Assembly (NCBI GenBank): GCA_002695005.1
Contig: NZNT01000019.1
Span: 62,001-126,000 of the forward strand
DNA: 64,000 nucleotides
Reading direction: 5' to 3'
Source of the DNA: Maritimibacter sp.
Lineage (GTDB): Bacteria; Pseudomonadota; Alphaproteobacteria; Rhodobacterales; Rhodobacteraceae
The notes beneath the pieces are model-generated. The model was not told where the DNA came from. It did no database searches and saw only the letters and a program-made list of their open reading frames with translations. Position numbers and translations under genes: made by a program. Positions 8,966-17,576 of this stretch are shown piece by piece. The number at the start of each line of letters is the position of its first letter. Within the stretch, counting starts at the first letter, position 1.

Positions 8966-10093
8966 ATGCGGAGTTTTCGGGCGGCACTGGCCGCGGCGTT
9001 GATCGCCCTTGGTTGCGTGACACATGCGACCGGGCAGGGCCGGACCTTCGTGGCGGAAGGGACAGACGTGGCCGCCGCCGTGGGCGCGCGCGCTCTGGCA
9101 ATGGGCGGGAGTGGCACGGCCATCGCCAACGATCCGCACGCGATCTACTACAACCCTGCGCTTCTGGCCGGACTGAACCGTCCCATGCTGTCGGTCACGC
9201 GCCAGCTCAACGCCGAGCTGCGGCCCTATTCCTTCTTCGGGGCCACGTTGCCCGTGACCTTGCTTGAGCCGCTGGGTCTGAACCTGACGCTGGGCTATGC
9301 CAGCTTTCCCCGCGTTCATGCCCGCTCGACCGGCGCGTTCGCGGCGACCGATCCGCAGAGCGTTTTTCTGCGGCTGCTCCTGCCGGGATTGCAGGGGACC
9401 TATGACGGGGTGATCGATTCGAAGACGCTGGTGCGCCGGTTCGCCGCCGGGGTGTCGCCCGTCGCGAGCGATGCCTTCAGCCTTGGCGTCGCGGTGGACA
9501 TCATCGACTGTCGCACGAACACCTGCGGCGTGAACGCCAAGAACGGCCGGTTCCGGGCCGACCGGGTGGAAGCGCACGCGGTGTCTGTCAGCGCGGGGGC
9601 GGCGTTTCGCTTTTCCGACCGGTTCAAGGTTGCGGTCTCGGCCAACGACATCAACACCTTCCTCCACGCCTCGATGGTCACGATCACGAATGGCCAGGTG
9701 CGCTCGTCCAACACGGTCGCGCGGCTGCCCATGACGTAGAATGCCGAAGCGGCGTGGCAGGCGACCGACCGGCTGTTGCTGACGGCTGGCTACCGGCAGT
9801 TCCGGGGCACTTATGGCAGGCGAAATGTGGATATCCGGGGGGTCTATGCCGGCGCCGAATACAGGTTCGACGCTGGCTGGTCCCTGCGAGGCGGGGCGCT
9901 GCGGGTGACCAAGGCGAACTTCAACAACCGGGGAAACATCCGGCTCCCGATTCCGGTGGTGCCGAGCTTCGGCGCCGGGTGGTCTTACGGGGATTTCAAG
10001 ATCGACGGGGCGCTCTATGCCCACCCGATCATGAGCTACCACCACGGTCGGGCCGCGCCGACCGTCGAAATCTCGATGTCCTATCGGTTCTGA
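8966..10093 (+). pseudogene. Outer-membrane beta-barrel protein interrupted by an in-frame TAG
   Basis: One reading frame runs from the ATG at 8966 to a TGA at 10091-10093, broken only by a single amber codon at 9737-9739. The first part (257 residues) has a signal peptide (MRSFRAALAAALIALGCVTHATG) and an ARALAMGGSGTAIANDPHAIYYNPA segment typical of OMPP1/PorV/TraF-like barrels. The continuation in the same frame (NAEAAWQATDRLLLTAGYRQF onward) supplies the remaining strands and ends in SYRF, the aromatic C-terminus used by the barrel assembly machinery. Without read-through the barrel would be truncated. A one-base change from CAG, TGG, AAG or GAG, or a sequencing error, would explain it. The 3' end overlaps the convergent acyltransferase gene by 13 bp. 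Confidence 0.75.
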
Positions 10094-12018
10094 GGCTCGC
10101 CGGTTCCGGGAGCAAAGAACGGTGCCAGCCGCGCCAGCCCCGTGTCGGTCGCGAGGAATGCATCAGTCAGGGCGCGGATACCATAGAGACTGACATGCGC
10201 GCCGTCGAGCGCGTAGGGCAGGCCGTCCGCGGTCAGGCCCGGCGCGCGGCTCTCTGGGAAAAGCCACGCCTGGTCAAGGACATCGACGCGCGGGTTATGC
10301 GCCGCGATATCGCGAAGCACGTCCATGCCGGCCTGCGCGTCGCGTCGGGCTTTTTCATCCGGGTGCAGAAGGTTTTGCCCACGAAAGAGCGACGTTTCGA
10401 CCGACAGCCTGTAGAACGCGGGCGGGGAGGGCAGGAACACGACCTGCGTGTGTGGGGTCGCGAGGACCGCGCTGATCGCGTCGGCCACAGCGTTCATCTG
10501 CTCCTGCCGCATCGCAGTCGCCCACTGGCCACCGAAGACGATGGTGTCGAAACGGTCCAGGTTCTCGGACAGCCAGGCCCGGTTGAGCATGCATTGCCGG
10601 AACGCGCGTCCGCGCCCGCGCACCGGAAAGGTTTCATCCAGGGCCGGAAAGCACCAATTCGTGGAGACGGACAGGATGTCGAGGCCCATCTCGCGCCCGA
10701 CGGAATCCCAGAACGGGTCGTATTGTCCGGCGAATGAATCGCCAAAGACGAGGACACGGGTGTCGCCGTCCGGATCGCCAAGTCGGCAGTTGAGGCCCTC
10801 GGCCCCCACGGGCAGTTCCGGGCGCTTGTCGACCGAATAGAAGCAGCCCCCGTGGTCCCGTTCGGGCAGTTGCGTCGCCTGGGCGTAGAGCGCGGGGTCG
10901 AGCGAGCTGCGATGCGCCAGGCCACCGGTGAACACGATCGCAAGTCCGACAAGGATGAAGGCGCCGGCACCTGCGGCGGAGGCCCCGAACAGCGTTCTCC
11001 GTGCAGGCATCGCTGGGTGCGGTCGGGCCCGGAACGGGGTCTCGACGAAGCGCCAGGTCAGGACGGCGAGGAGAAAGGCTAATGCGCCCAGCCCATAGAG
11101 CAGGCCCGGCGCTGGATCGCCGCCCGCGTGGATGCGCGCGAACGCGAACAGCGGTTGGTGCCAGAGGTAAAAGCTGTAGCTGACCAGTCCGACGAAGACG
11201 AAGGGACGCAGCGCCAGCAGGCGGGCGGTTGGGGTTCCGCCCCGTGCGAACAGGATGACCAGCACGGCGCCTGCAACTGGCAGGACCGTGTAGAGGCTTG
11301 GAAACGGCGTGTCACCGTCATAGGCGAAAAGCGTGGCGACGATCAGGAGCAGGCCAAGGGCCGCGAGCCACTGGTTCGCGCGCAGACGATGATAGCCGAA
11401 GGCGCAGAAACTGCCTGCGAGAAGCTCCCATGCCCGCGTGGGCAGGAGGTAGAAGTTCGCGGTGGGCATCGCCTGCGACGCGACCTGAGCCAATGCGAGG
11501 CTGCCGATGAACAGGGCGGCGAGCGAGACCAGGACCGCCCGGCGCCCGAGCCCCCAGAGCAAAATCAGGAGCGGCGGAAAGAACAGGTAGAACTGCTCCT
11601 CGATGGCGAGGCTCCATGTGTGCAAGAGCGGCTTGAGCTCGGCCGCCGGGGCGAAGTAGCCGGATTCCTGCCAGAACAGGATGTTGGACGCGAACAGACT
11701 GACCGCGACAAGGCTCCTCGCGAAGTCGCGCAACATGTCCGGGAGCATCAGCCAGAGCGCCCCCGGAATGCTGGCCGCCATTACGACTAAAAGCGCGGGC
11801 AGAATCCGGCGGGCGCGGCGTTCATAAAAGCGCAGGATGCTGAATCCATCGCCCGCAAGCTCGGCAATGATGATCGTGGTGATGAGGTAGCCGCTGATGA
11901 CGAAGAAGATATCGACACCGGCATAACCGCCGCTGAACAGCGAACTGCCCGCGTGGAACAGCACGACCGGGATCACGGCGAGGGACCTCAGCCCGTCGAT
12001 CTCGGCGCGATACTTCAT
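10081..12018 (-). CDS. Acyltransferase-3 membrane protein with C-terminal SGNH domain (OafA/YrhL type)
   Basis: The 645-residue protein has two parts. Residues 1 to about 360 form an acyltransferase-3 membrane domain with around ten helices, opening with YRAEIDGLRSLAVIPVVLFH, and carrying YAGVDIFFVISGYLI and the RRARRILPAL motif. The C-terminal 250 residues form a periplasmic SGNH hydrolase-like domain with the block I serine in VFGDSFAGQYDPF. Proteins of this build O-acetylate lipopolysaccharide, exopolysaccharide or peptidoglycan; the target here is unknown. The gene is monocistronic and its 3' end overlaps the broken barrel gene by 13 bp. Confidence 0.92.
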   Translation of the reverse strand: MKYRAEIDGLRSLAVIPVVLFHAGSSLFSGGYAGVDIFFVISGYLITTIIIAELAGDGFSILRFYERRARRILPALLVVMAASIPGALWLMLPDMLRDFARSLVAVSLFASNILFWQESGYFAPAAELKPLLHTWSLAIEEQFYLFFPPLLILLWGLGRRAVLVSLAALFIGSLALAQVASQAMPTANFYLLPTRAWELLAGSFCAFGYHRLRANQWLAALGLLLIVATLFAYDGDTPFPSLYTVLPVAGAVLVILFARGGTPTARLLALRPFVFVGLVSYSFYLWHQPLFAFARIHAGGDPAPGLLYGLGALAFLLAVLTWRFVETPFRARPHPAMPARRTLFGASAAGAGAFILVGLAIVFTGGLAHRSSLDPALYAQATQLPERDHGGCFYSVDKRPELPVGAEGLNCRLGDPDGDTRVLVFGDSFAGQYDPFWDSVGREMGLDILSVSTNWCFPALDETFPVRGRGRAFRQCMLNRAWLSENLDRFDTIVFGGQWATAMRQEQMNAVADAISAVLATPHTQVVFLPSPPAFYRLSVETSLFRGQNLLHPDEKARRDAQAGMDVLRDIAAHNPRVDVLDQAWLFPESRAPGLTADGLPYALDGAHVSLYGIRALTDAFLATDTGLARLAPFFAPGTGEPQNR

Positions 12019-12142
12019 GGCGGGTCTCTCGGGCAGCCTCGGGATGGGGCGTCAGTGGGGACGCCCTTCCTGATTATTCAGCTATCGCCCGAACACAATG
12101 GAAAAGGTGCCGTGCCGGATCAGTTCGCAGGGGAAACCGGGG

Positions 12143-12586
12143 TCAGTCGAATTTCTTGGAGGGGGCGAGCACGGTGGCGTCGCCTCGCAGCACGGGCTTA
12201 CCATCGACGGTGCATTCGGTATTGAGCGTGACACGGCGTTTGCCGTAGTCGATGGTCATCACGGTCACCTCCGCGCGCACGACGTCGCCGGGGCGCACAG
12301 GGCCGAGGAACTTGAGGTTCTGGCCCATGTAGATCGTGCCATGGCCTGGAAGCTGCTCGCCGATTACCGCCGAGATCAGGCCGGCGGTCAGCATCCCGTG
12401 GGCGATGCGGCCCTCGAAGATCGTGTCCATCGCGTAGGAATCATCGAGATGGACGGGATTCCGGTCGGTCGAGACCTCCGCGAAGAGCTCAATATCGCGG
12501 TCCGTGACCTCTTTCGTGAGGTGGCGGGACATGCCGATCTCAAGGTCTTCGATGCAGATCGTGCCGCGCGGGAAGTTGTCCAACAT
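12143..12586 (-). CDS. MaoC-family dehydratase (hot-dog fold)
   Basis: This single hot-dog domain has 147 residues. The hydratase catalytic motif is STDRNPVHLDDSYA with Asp and His in the expected spacing, followed by GRIAHGMLTAGLIS. MaoC-like enzymes hydrate trans-2-enoyl-CoA thioesters, for example in polyhydroxyalkanoate or fatty acid metabolism. The start ATG at 12584-12586 has GGAGGA at ideal spacing on the minus strand; a longer in-frame start upstream has none and adds a non-conserved tail. No CoA-related partner is adjacent, so the pathway is not fixed. Confidence 0.88.
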   Translation of the reverse strand: MLDNFPRGTICIEDLEIGMSRHLTKEVTDRDIELFAEVSTDRNPVHLDDSYAMDTIFEGRIAHGMLTAGLISAVIGEQLPGHGTIYMGQNLKFLGPVRPGDVVRAEVTVMTIDYGKRRVTLNTECTVDGKPVLRGDATVLAPSKKFD

Positions 12587-12745
12587 GGAATCCTCCGGGT
12601 AACAATTGGTGCCGAATTGTCGGCTGTGGGTAACAATATTGCTTTGCGGGTGCAGAAAGCAAGACCCAAAACGGACGGCACGCAATCGCGCGTGGCCCAC
12701 CGGAGACACCGCGTTGTCAGATTGCCGGGGAAAGTCGTGAGGGTG

Positions 12746-13618
12746 TCAGCGCAGCGCGCCGATGGCGTAGGTCGGCGTGACCATCTCCGACTCGATATAG
12801 CGCGCAAGCTTGTCGGGGTCCGGGTCGGTCCCGGTGCCTGTTTCCACGCGGGCGAGGCCGCCGGTGATGAACAGGCTGTCGATATCCTCGCCAAGCGCGC
12901 CCTTGATATCGGTCTGGATGCCGTCACCGACGGCGAGCATCCGGGAATCCGGCGCCGTCCGGTCGATGGAGGCGAGCCGGCGCCGCGCGAGGTCGTAAAT
13001 CGGGGGGTGCGGCTTGCCGAAATAGAGGCTCTCGCCCCCCATTTCCGCATACATCCGGGCCACGGCACCCGCGCACCACTCGCGCTCCTCGCCCCGGTCC
13101 ACGACAATATCGGGGTTGGCGCAGAGGAGCTTCATGTCCTTTTGCTTGGCGTAAAGCAGGTCGGCGCGCCAGGTCTCCGGATCCGCCATCGGGTCATCGG
13201 GGCCGAGGCAGACGATGCCCTCTGCCGCGTCGATGGCGACCCGCTCGATCGGGACGGGCGCGTCGAGAATTTCCATGGGGCGGAAAAAGCCGTCGCCGGA
13301 TTGTTCGCCCATGACGTGGACCTTTGCGCCGACCGCGCCCATGAACATCGCCGCGCGCGCCGCGTCGCCCGAGCTCGCGATCGTATCCCAGCAATCGTCC
13401 GGCAGACCGAACGTGGCGACCTGTTCGGCCACCCCTTCGCGGTCGCGGGGCGAGTTGGTGAGAAGGACAACCGTCTTGCCGGCCGCGCGGAAGGCCCGCA
13501 GCGCCGGGATGGCCTCGGGATAGACCTCGCGGCCGTTGTGGACGCAGCCCCACAGGTCGCACAGCAGCACGTCGTAGCGGTCGGTCAGGTCGGCGAGCGA
13601 GCGGATGATCTGGGTCAC
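12746..13618 (-). CDS. TIGR01459-family class IIA HAD hydrolase
   Basis: The protein is 290 residues, starting at GTG (13616-13618): TQIIRSLADLTDRYDVLLCDLWGCVHNG. DLWGCVHNG holds the HAD nucleophile and acid/base aspartates (DxWGxxH variant), LTNSP is motif II, and AVGDGIQTDIKGALGEDIDS is motif IV with the GDxxxTD metal site. This class contains sugar and pyridoxal phosphatases; the TIGR01459 group is common in alphaproteobacteria and its substrate is unknown. The GTG start was chosen because upstream codons encode a Pro/Arg-rich, non-conserved stretch. It is divergent from the rhodanese gene across 192 bp in which I see no gene. Confidence 0.88.
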   Translation of the reverse strand: MTQIIRSLADLTDRYDVLLCDLWGCVHNGREVYPEAIPALRAFRAAGKTVVLLTNSPRDREGVAEQVATFGLPDDCWDTIASSGDAARAAMFMGAVGAKVHVMGEQSGDGFFRPMEILDAPVPIERVAIDAAEGIVCLGPDDPMADPETWRADLLYAKQKDMKLLCANPDIVVDRGEEREWCAGAVARMYAEMGGESLYFGKPHPPIYDLARRRLASIDRTAPDSRMLAVGDGIQTDIKGALGEDIDSLFITGGLARVETGTGTDPDPDKLARYIESEMVTPTYAIGALR

Positions 13619-13810
13619 GGGGTGCGGTCCTCGGGTTTGGGCGGTGTCGGGGAAACGAGTAGGCGGGGGCCGGGCAGGGATCAAGGGCGAAGCGGACGGG
13701 GCGCGCGGGCCGGGCGGCGCGTGGCGCATCGCCGCAGCGCACCGGGGGGCGGTGTTCGCGGACGCCGTGAGGACATATATCGGCCACTGAATGTCATGCA
13801 GGAGACAGAG

Positions 13811-14233
13811 ATGGCCGCACTCAATCGTCGCGCGATGCTGATCGGGATCGCTGGTATCGGGATTACTGCAGGCGTCGGCCTCGCCGTCCGGGCAGGAGGA
13901 CAGCCGCCGTTCGAACAGACCTTCCTTACGGTCGATCAGATGCGTGAGACCGGCGGGCTGATCGTCGATATACGCACACCGCCCGAATGGGCCGAGACCG
14001 GGGTGATCGAGGATGCGGTGCTTCTCACCTTTTCGGACCCTGAGCGGTTCCTGGCGCAGGTCGGCCCGGCGCTGGCCGATGGACGTGACCTGATCCTTGT
14101 CTGCCGCTCCGGTAACCGCACACGGGCGGCGGCGCAGGTGCTGGCGGATCGTATCCCCAATCGGATCGTATCGGTCGAAGGTGGCATGAAGCGAGTGATC
14201 GCGAGCGGCTACAACCCCGTTTCCGTGAACTGA
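13811..14233 (+). CDS. Membrane-anchored or secreted rhodanese-like protein
   Basis: The product has 140 residues. MAALNRRAMLIGIAGIGITA is a signal peptide or signal anchor with a twin-arginine-like RR ahead of the hydrophobic stretch. One rhodanese domain follows, with its active-site loop at VCRSGNRTR (Cys, then the oxyanion-binding loop). Such proteins transfer sulfane sulfur or hold persulfides; here the catalytic domain would face the periplasm. AGGAG precedes the ATG at 13811 by six bases, which decides the start over an ATG five codons upstream. It converges with the pyrophosphatase gene at a shared hairpin. Confidence 0.85.
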   Translation: MAALNRRAMLIGIAGIGITAGVGLAVRAGGQPPFEQTFLTVDQMRETGGLIVDIRTPPEWAETGVIEDAVLLTFSDPERFLAQVGPALADGRDLILVCRSGNRTRAAAQVLADRIPNRIVSVEGGMKRVIASGYNPVSVN

Positions 14234-14268
14234 CGGCGTCGGGTCGGCATTCCGTCCCGCCGCCCACG

Positions 14269-14294
14269 AAAAAAGGGCGCCCCAGCGGGCGCCC
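14269..14294 (-). terminator. Rho-independent terminator of the pyrophosphatase gene
   Basis: A 7-bp stem (GGGCGCC 14275-14281 with GGCGCCC 14288-14294) has a 6-nt loop and is flanked on its left by six A (14269-14274). Read on the minus strand this gives a hairpin followed by TTTTTT, 25 bases past the stop of the pyrophosphatase. It sits between two convergent genes and may also slow transcription arriving from the rhodanese side. Confidence 0.75.
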
Positions 14295-14318
14295 CTTGTC
14301 GTTTCAGTCCCCTGCGCT

Positions 14319-15239
14319 TCAGAGCGAGAGGTTCGGGATGATCTGCTTCTTGCGGCTCACGATGCCCGGCAGCACGGCCGTATCGCCGGACACCGAGGTC
14401 GAGAAGCTCTTTTCGCAGAGCGACTTCACGAGGTCGTTCGGGATGAGCAGCGTCGCCTCTTCGTTCAGGATGTCGACCACGAACAGGAGCACCTGATCCA
14501 CACCATCCTCGGACGCCACCGCCTCCATCGAAGTCATCAGGCTGTCCTTGCGGTCCATGACGATCTTCGGCGCGGTGGTCTCGAGCACGGAAATACGGAA
14601 TTTCTTGCCGCCGACTTCATATTCCTTGGAATCCATGCGCAGAAGCTCGGCGTCCGAGAACGCGCTCACGTCCGACTTGGCAGCGAACATTTCGGCGGCG
14701 TAGTCGGGGATGTTGATACCCAGTTCGGAGGCCAACGTCCTGGCCACCTCCACGTCACGGTCGGTGGTGGTGGGCGAGCGGAATTCCAGCGTGTCCGAGA
14801 GGATGCAGGACAGCGCCAGCGCCTTGATTTCCTCCGGCATTTTCGCCGTGTCGTCGCCCATCAGGTCGTACATGATGGTGGCGGTGCAGGCGACCGGGCG
14901 GATCGTGATGTCGATCGGGCCCTTGGTTTCCAGCCCACCCACCAGCTTGTGGTGGTCGATAATCTGAACGACATCGGCCTCGTTGATCGTGGCGGGAAGT
15001 TCGGCGGGGTTGTTCGTGTCCACCACAACGCAGCGCTGTCCGGTCTCGACCCCGTCGATGATGTCCGGCGTCGACTGGCTCCAGCGGTCGAGGACGAAAG
15101 CGGCCTCGGTGTTGGGCTGGCCGAGCAGCACGGCCTTGGCCGGCTCGCCTTTGACCTCGTTAAGATACCAGGACCAGATCAGCGGCGATCCGGTGGAGTC
15201 GGTGTCGGGCGATTTGTGGCCGAAAACGAGAGTGGTCAT
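14319..15239 (-). CDS. ppaC: Manganese-dependent inorganic pyrophosphatase (DHH family)
   Basis: The enzyme has 306 residues and belongs to the family II, DHH phosphoesterase type that hydrolyses pyrophosphate in the cytosol. The metal ligands are visible in order: VFGHKSPDTDS (His, Asp, Asp), VVDTNNP, and the DHH motif in QIIDHHKLVGG. The substrate-binding SRKKQ lies near the C-terminus (GIVSRKKQIIP). The ATG at 15237-15239 opens the conserved strand MTTLVFGHKSPD; a longer frame upstream adds unrelated residues. It is divergent from the DUF2161 gene across about 107 bp. Confidence 0.95.
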   Translation of the reverse strand: MTTLVFGHKSPDTDSTGSPLIWSWYLNEVKGEPAKAVLLGQPNTEAAFVLDRWSQSTPDIIDGVETGQRCVVVDTNNPAELPATINEADVVQIIDHHKLVGGLETKGPIDITIRPVACTATIMYDLMGDDTAKMPEEIKALALSCILSDTLEFRSPTTTDRDVEVARTLASELGINIPDYAAEMFAAKSDVSAFSDAELLRMDSKEYEVGGKKFRISVLETTAPKIVMDRKDSLMTSMEAVASEDGVDQVLLFVVDILNEEATLLIPNDLVKSLCEKSFSTSVSGDTAVLPGIVSRKKQIIPNLSL

Positions 15240-15346
15240 GTGGCGCTGTCCCTTGTCGCGTTGAAAATTCGCGCGACCTATAGCGATGTGGCCCGGGGAT
15301 GTCACGTCCCCCTTTGCCGCATGGTCTGCCCGCGCTATCAGGGGAC

Positions 15347-16000
15347 ATGGGCAGGGTGGCGGAGACAGACCTCTACGCGCCGGTCAAGGCGTGGCTCGAG
15401 GCACTGGGATACGAGGTGAAGGCCGAAATCGGGCCGGTGGACGTCATGGCGGTCCGCGACGGCGGCGATCCGGTGGTGGTGGAGCTCAAGGCGGGCTTCT
15501 CTCTCACTCTCCTGCAACAGGCGGTCGCGCGGCAAGCGGTGACGGACAACGTCTATGTCGCCGTGCCGCGCTGGGCGGGCCGGGCCGGGTGGCGTGCGTT
15601 CAAGGGAAATGTCGGTCTGTGCAAGCGGCTGGGACTGGGCGTGCTGTCCGTGAGGCTGGCCGACGGCGCGGTGCAGGTCCATGCCGACCCGTCCGAATTT
15701 CGCCCGCGAAAATCCAAAGTGCGCCGGGACCGGCTCCTGTCGGAATTCGCGCGCCGTGAGGGCGACCCGAACCTGGGCGGTGTCCGCGGGCAGGTTATGA
15801 CGGCCTACAAACAGGATTGCGCGCGCATCGCGGCTCACCTTGCAGCCCACGGGCCTGCGAAGGGCGCCGAGATAGCAAAGGCCACCGGCGTCGCGAAGGC
15901 CACGCGCATGATGTATCTGAACCATCTTGGCTGGTTCGCTCGGGTGGATACAGGACTTTACGACCTTACGGACAAGGGCCGCGTCGAGCATTCTGCCTGA
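15347..16000 (+). CDS. DUF2161 family PD-(D/E)XK-type nuclease-like protein
   Basis: The protein is 217 residues with an N-terminal PD-(D/E)XK-like core: ETDLYAPVKAWLEALGYEVKAE, GPVDVMAVRDG supplying the Asp, and VVVELKAGFS supplying the ExK pair. The C-terminal third (LLSEFARREGDPNLGG, then a winged-helix-like repeat AEIAKATGVAKATRMMYLNH) looks like a DNA-binding HTH. The family is labelled a putative phosphodiesterase or nuclease; no activity is proven. Starts at 15347 (ATG) and 15356 (GTG, VAETDLY) are both possible. No toxin or restriction partner is adjacent. Confidence 0.8.
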   Translation: MGRVAETDLYAPVKAWLEALGYEVKAEIGPVDVMAVRDGGDPVVVELKAGFSLTLLQQAVARQAVTDNVYVAVPRWAGRAGWRAFKGNVGLCKRLGLGVLSVRLADGAVQVHADPSEFRPRKSKVRRDRLLSEFARREGDPNLGGVRGQVMTAYKQDCARIAAHLAAHGPAKGAEIAKATGVAKATRMMYLNHLGWFARVDTGLYDLTDKGRVEHSA

Positions 16001-16039
16001 CGCGGCCCCTCTTCTTCGGTCCGGAAATACCTCGGGGGC

Positions 16040-16082
16040 GCGGGGGCAGCGCCCCCGCATGGGTCGCCCGCGTCAGCGGGCG
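16040..16082. terminator. Paired GC-rich hairpins between convergent genes
   Basis: Two perfect stem-loops lie in the 87-bp gap between convergent genes: GCGGGGGC-AGC-GCCCCCGC (16040-16058) and CGCCCGC-GTCA-GCGGGCG (16065-16082). There is no T-run on either side, so they could be weak or Rho-assisted bidirectional terminators or mRNA-end stabilisers. Confidence 0.5.
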
Positions 16083-16087
16083 AAACC

Positions 16088-17479
16088 TCAATTCACGATC
16101 ATCGCCTTGGCGTTCACGAATTCCTTCATGCCGAAGCCGCCGTGCTCGCGGCCGTAGCCTGAATCCTTGACCCCGCCGAACGGCATGTTCGGCGTCGCAA
16201 CGTTGAAGCCGTTTATGAAGACCATGCCGGTGTCGAAATGGTCGCGCGCCAAGCGCAGCGCGCGGTCGCTGTCTTTCGAGAAGATGCCACCGCCGAGGCC
16301 GAAGCGGCTGTCGTTGGCGATCCGCATCGCGTCCTCGTCGTCCTTGGCGCGGATGACGCTTGCGACCGGGCCGAACAACTCCTCGTCATAGGCGGGCTGG
16401 CCGGGTTCCACCTCGGTCAACACCGTGGCCGGGTAGTAAAAGCCCGTTCGGTCGGGGATCTCGCCGCCGCAGCGTACGGTCGCGCCGTTGCCCACGGAGG
16501 TCTGCACCTGCTTGTGCAGGTCGTCGCGCAAGTCTTCGCGCGCCATCGGGCCGAGCTTCGTGTCGCCATCGGTTGGGTCGCCCATCGGCAACTTGGACAT
16601 GGCCTCGACATAGGCCTCGATGAACTGGTCGTAGACCTTCTCGGTCACGATGAACCGCTTGGCGTTCACGCAGGTTTGGCCGTTGTTGTAGATGCGCCCG
16701 ATCACGCAGGTTTTCACGGCAAGCTCGATATCCGCGTCCTCGAGCACGAGGTAGGCGTCGTTGGAGCCGAGTTCCATGACCGTCTTCTTGAGCGCCGCGC
16801 CCGCCTTGGCCGCGACATGCGAGCCCGAGCTTGCGGAGCCGGTCAGGGTCACGCCGCGCACACGCTCATGGGCGATGACGTCGTCCGAGGTGTCATGGTC
16901 GATGACCAGCACAGTGAACAGGTCTTTCGGAAGCCCCGCCTTTTCGAACAGATCGCGCAGGAACAGCCCGGAACCGGTGCAATTCGAGGCGTGTTTCAGC
17001 AGCACGCCGTTGCCCGCCATGAGGTTCGCGATGGCATAGCGCACGACCTGATAGGCCGGGAAGTTCCACGGCTGGATGCCATAGATCACCCCCTGTGGCG
17101 CATAGGTGATGACGCCCTTCTTCGCATTGGGCACGTCGCGCCCTTCGTCGGCGAGTTCGGTCGGGCCGTTCGCTGCCGTCCAGTCGCAGATCGCCGTGCA
17201 CAACTCGATCTCGGTTTTGCCGTCGGCGATGCGTTTGCCGGTTTCCTCGGTCATCAGCTTGGCGAATTCGTCGCTGGATCCGCGCAGTGCCTCGCCGATC
17301 TTGGCGATGACCCCGGCGCGGTCGCCGGGGCTCCGGTGGCGCCAGTCGAGGAAGGCGCCGTGGCATTTCTCGACGGCGTCGAAGGCCGCGTCCTTTGTCA
17401 TCAGGTCGTAATCGGTGATCGGCGCTTCGGTCGCCGGGTTGATCGTGGTGATCTGGCCGTTGGTGGCAGCGTCCTTCAT
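16088..17479 (-). CDS. NAD-dependent succinate-semialdehyde dehydrogenase-like enzyme
   Basis: The 463-residue aldehyde dehydrogenase contains the Rossmann NAD site (PWNFPAYQVVRYAIANLMAGN and the TLTGSASSG loop), general-base Glu236 in VMELGSND and nucleophile Cys270 in NNGQTCVNAKRF. Most relatives read ELGGND or ELGGSD; the ELGSND variant is unusual but keeps the Glu. It resembles the short SSADH group acting on succinate semialdehyde or similar aldehydes. The start at 17477-17479 has AAGGAG on the minus strand. metF lies upstream on the same strand 97 bp away, so co-transcription is possible but not certain. Confidence 0.88.
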   Translation of the reverse strand: MKDAATNGQITTINPATEAPITDYDLMTKDAAFDAVEKCHGAFLDWRHRSPGDRAGVIAKIGEALRGSSDEFAKLMTEETGKRIADGKTEIELCTAICDWTAANGPTELADEGRDVPNAKKGVITYAPQGVIYGIQPWNFPAYQVVRYAIANLMAGNGVLLKHASNCTGSGLFLRDLFEKAGLPKDLFTVLVIDHDTSDDVIAHERVRGVTLTGSASSGSHVAAKAGAALKKTVMELGSNDAYLVLEDADIELAVKTCVIGRIYNNGQTCVNAKRFIVTEKVYDQFIEAYVEAMSKLPMGDPTDGDTKLGPMAREDLRDDLHKQVQTSVGNGATVRCGGEIPDRTGFYYPATVLTEVEPGQPAYDEELFGPVASVIRAKDDEDAMRIANDSRFGLGGGIFSKDSDRALRLARDHFDTGMVFINGFNVATPNMPFGGVKDSGYGREHGGFGMKEFVNAKAMIVN

Positions 17480-17576
17480 GACGTGCTCCTTTCTGTCAGG
17501 TGTCTTAGGTCCAACAGGAAAAGTCCGCGCCCGGTTCCGGGGCGCGGCCTTCACGTCTCGATGAGTGGTGGGTGGG

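Noticed and set aside
12098-13800. Very long plus-strand open frame running into the rhodanese gene
   Set aside because: It lies antisense to the MaoC and HAD genes, has no family character before the rhodanese start, and is explained by codon bias in GC-rich DNA.
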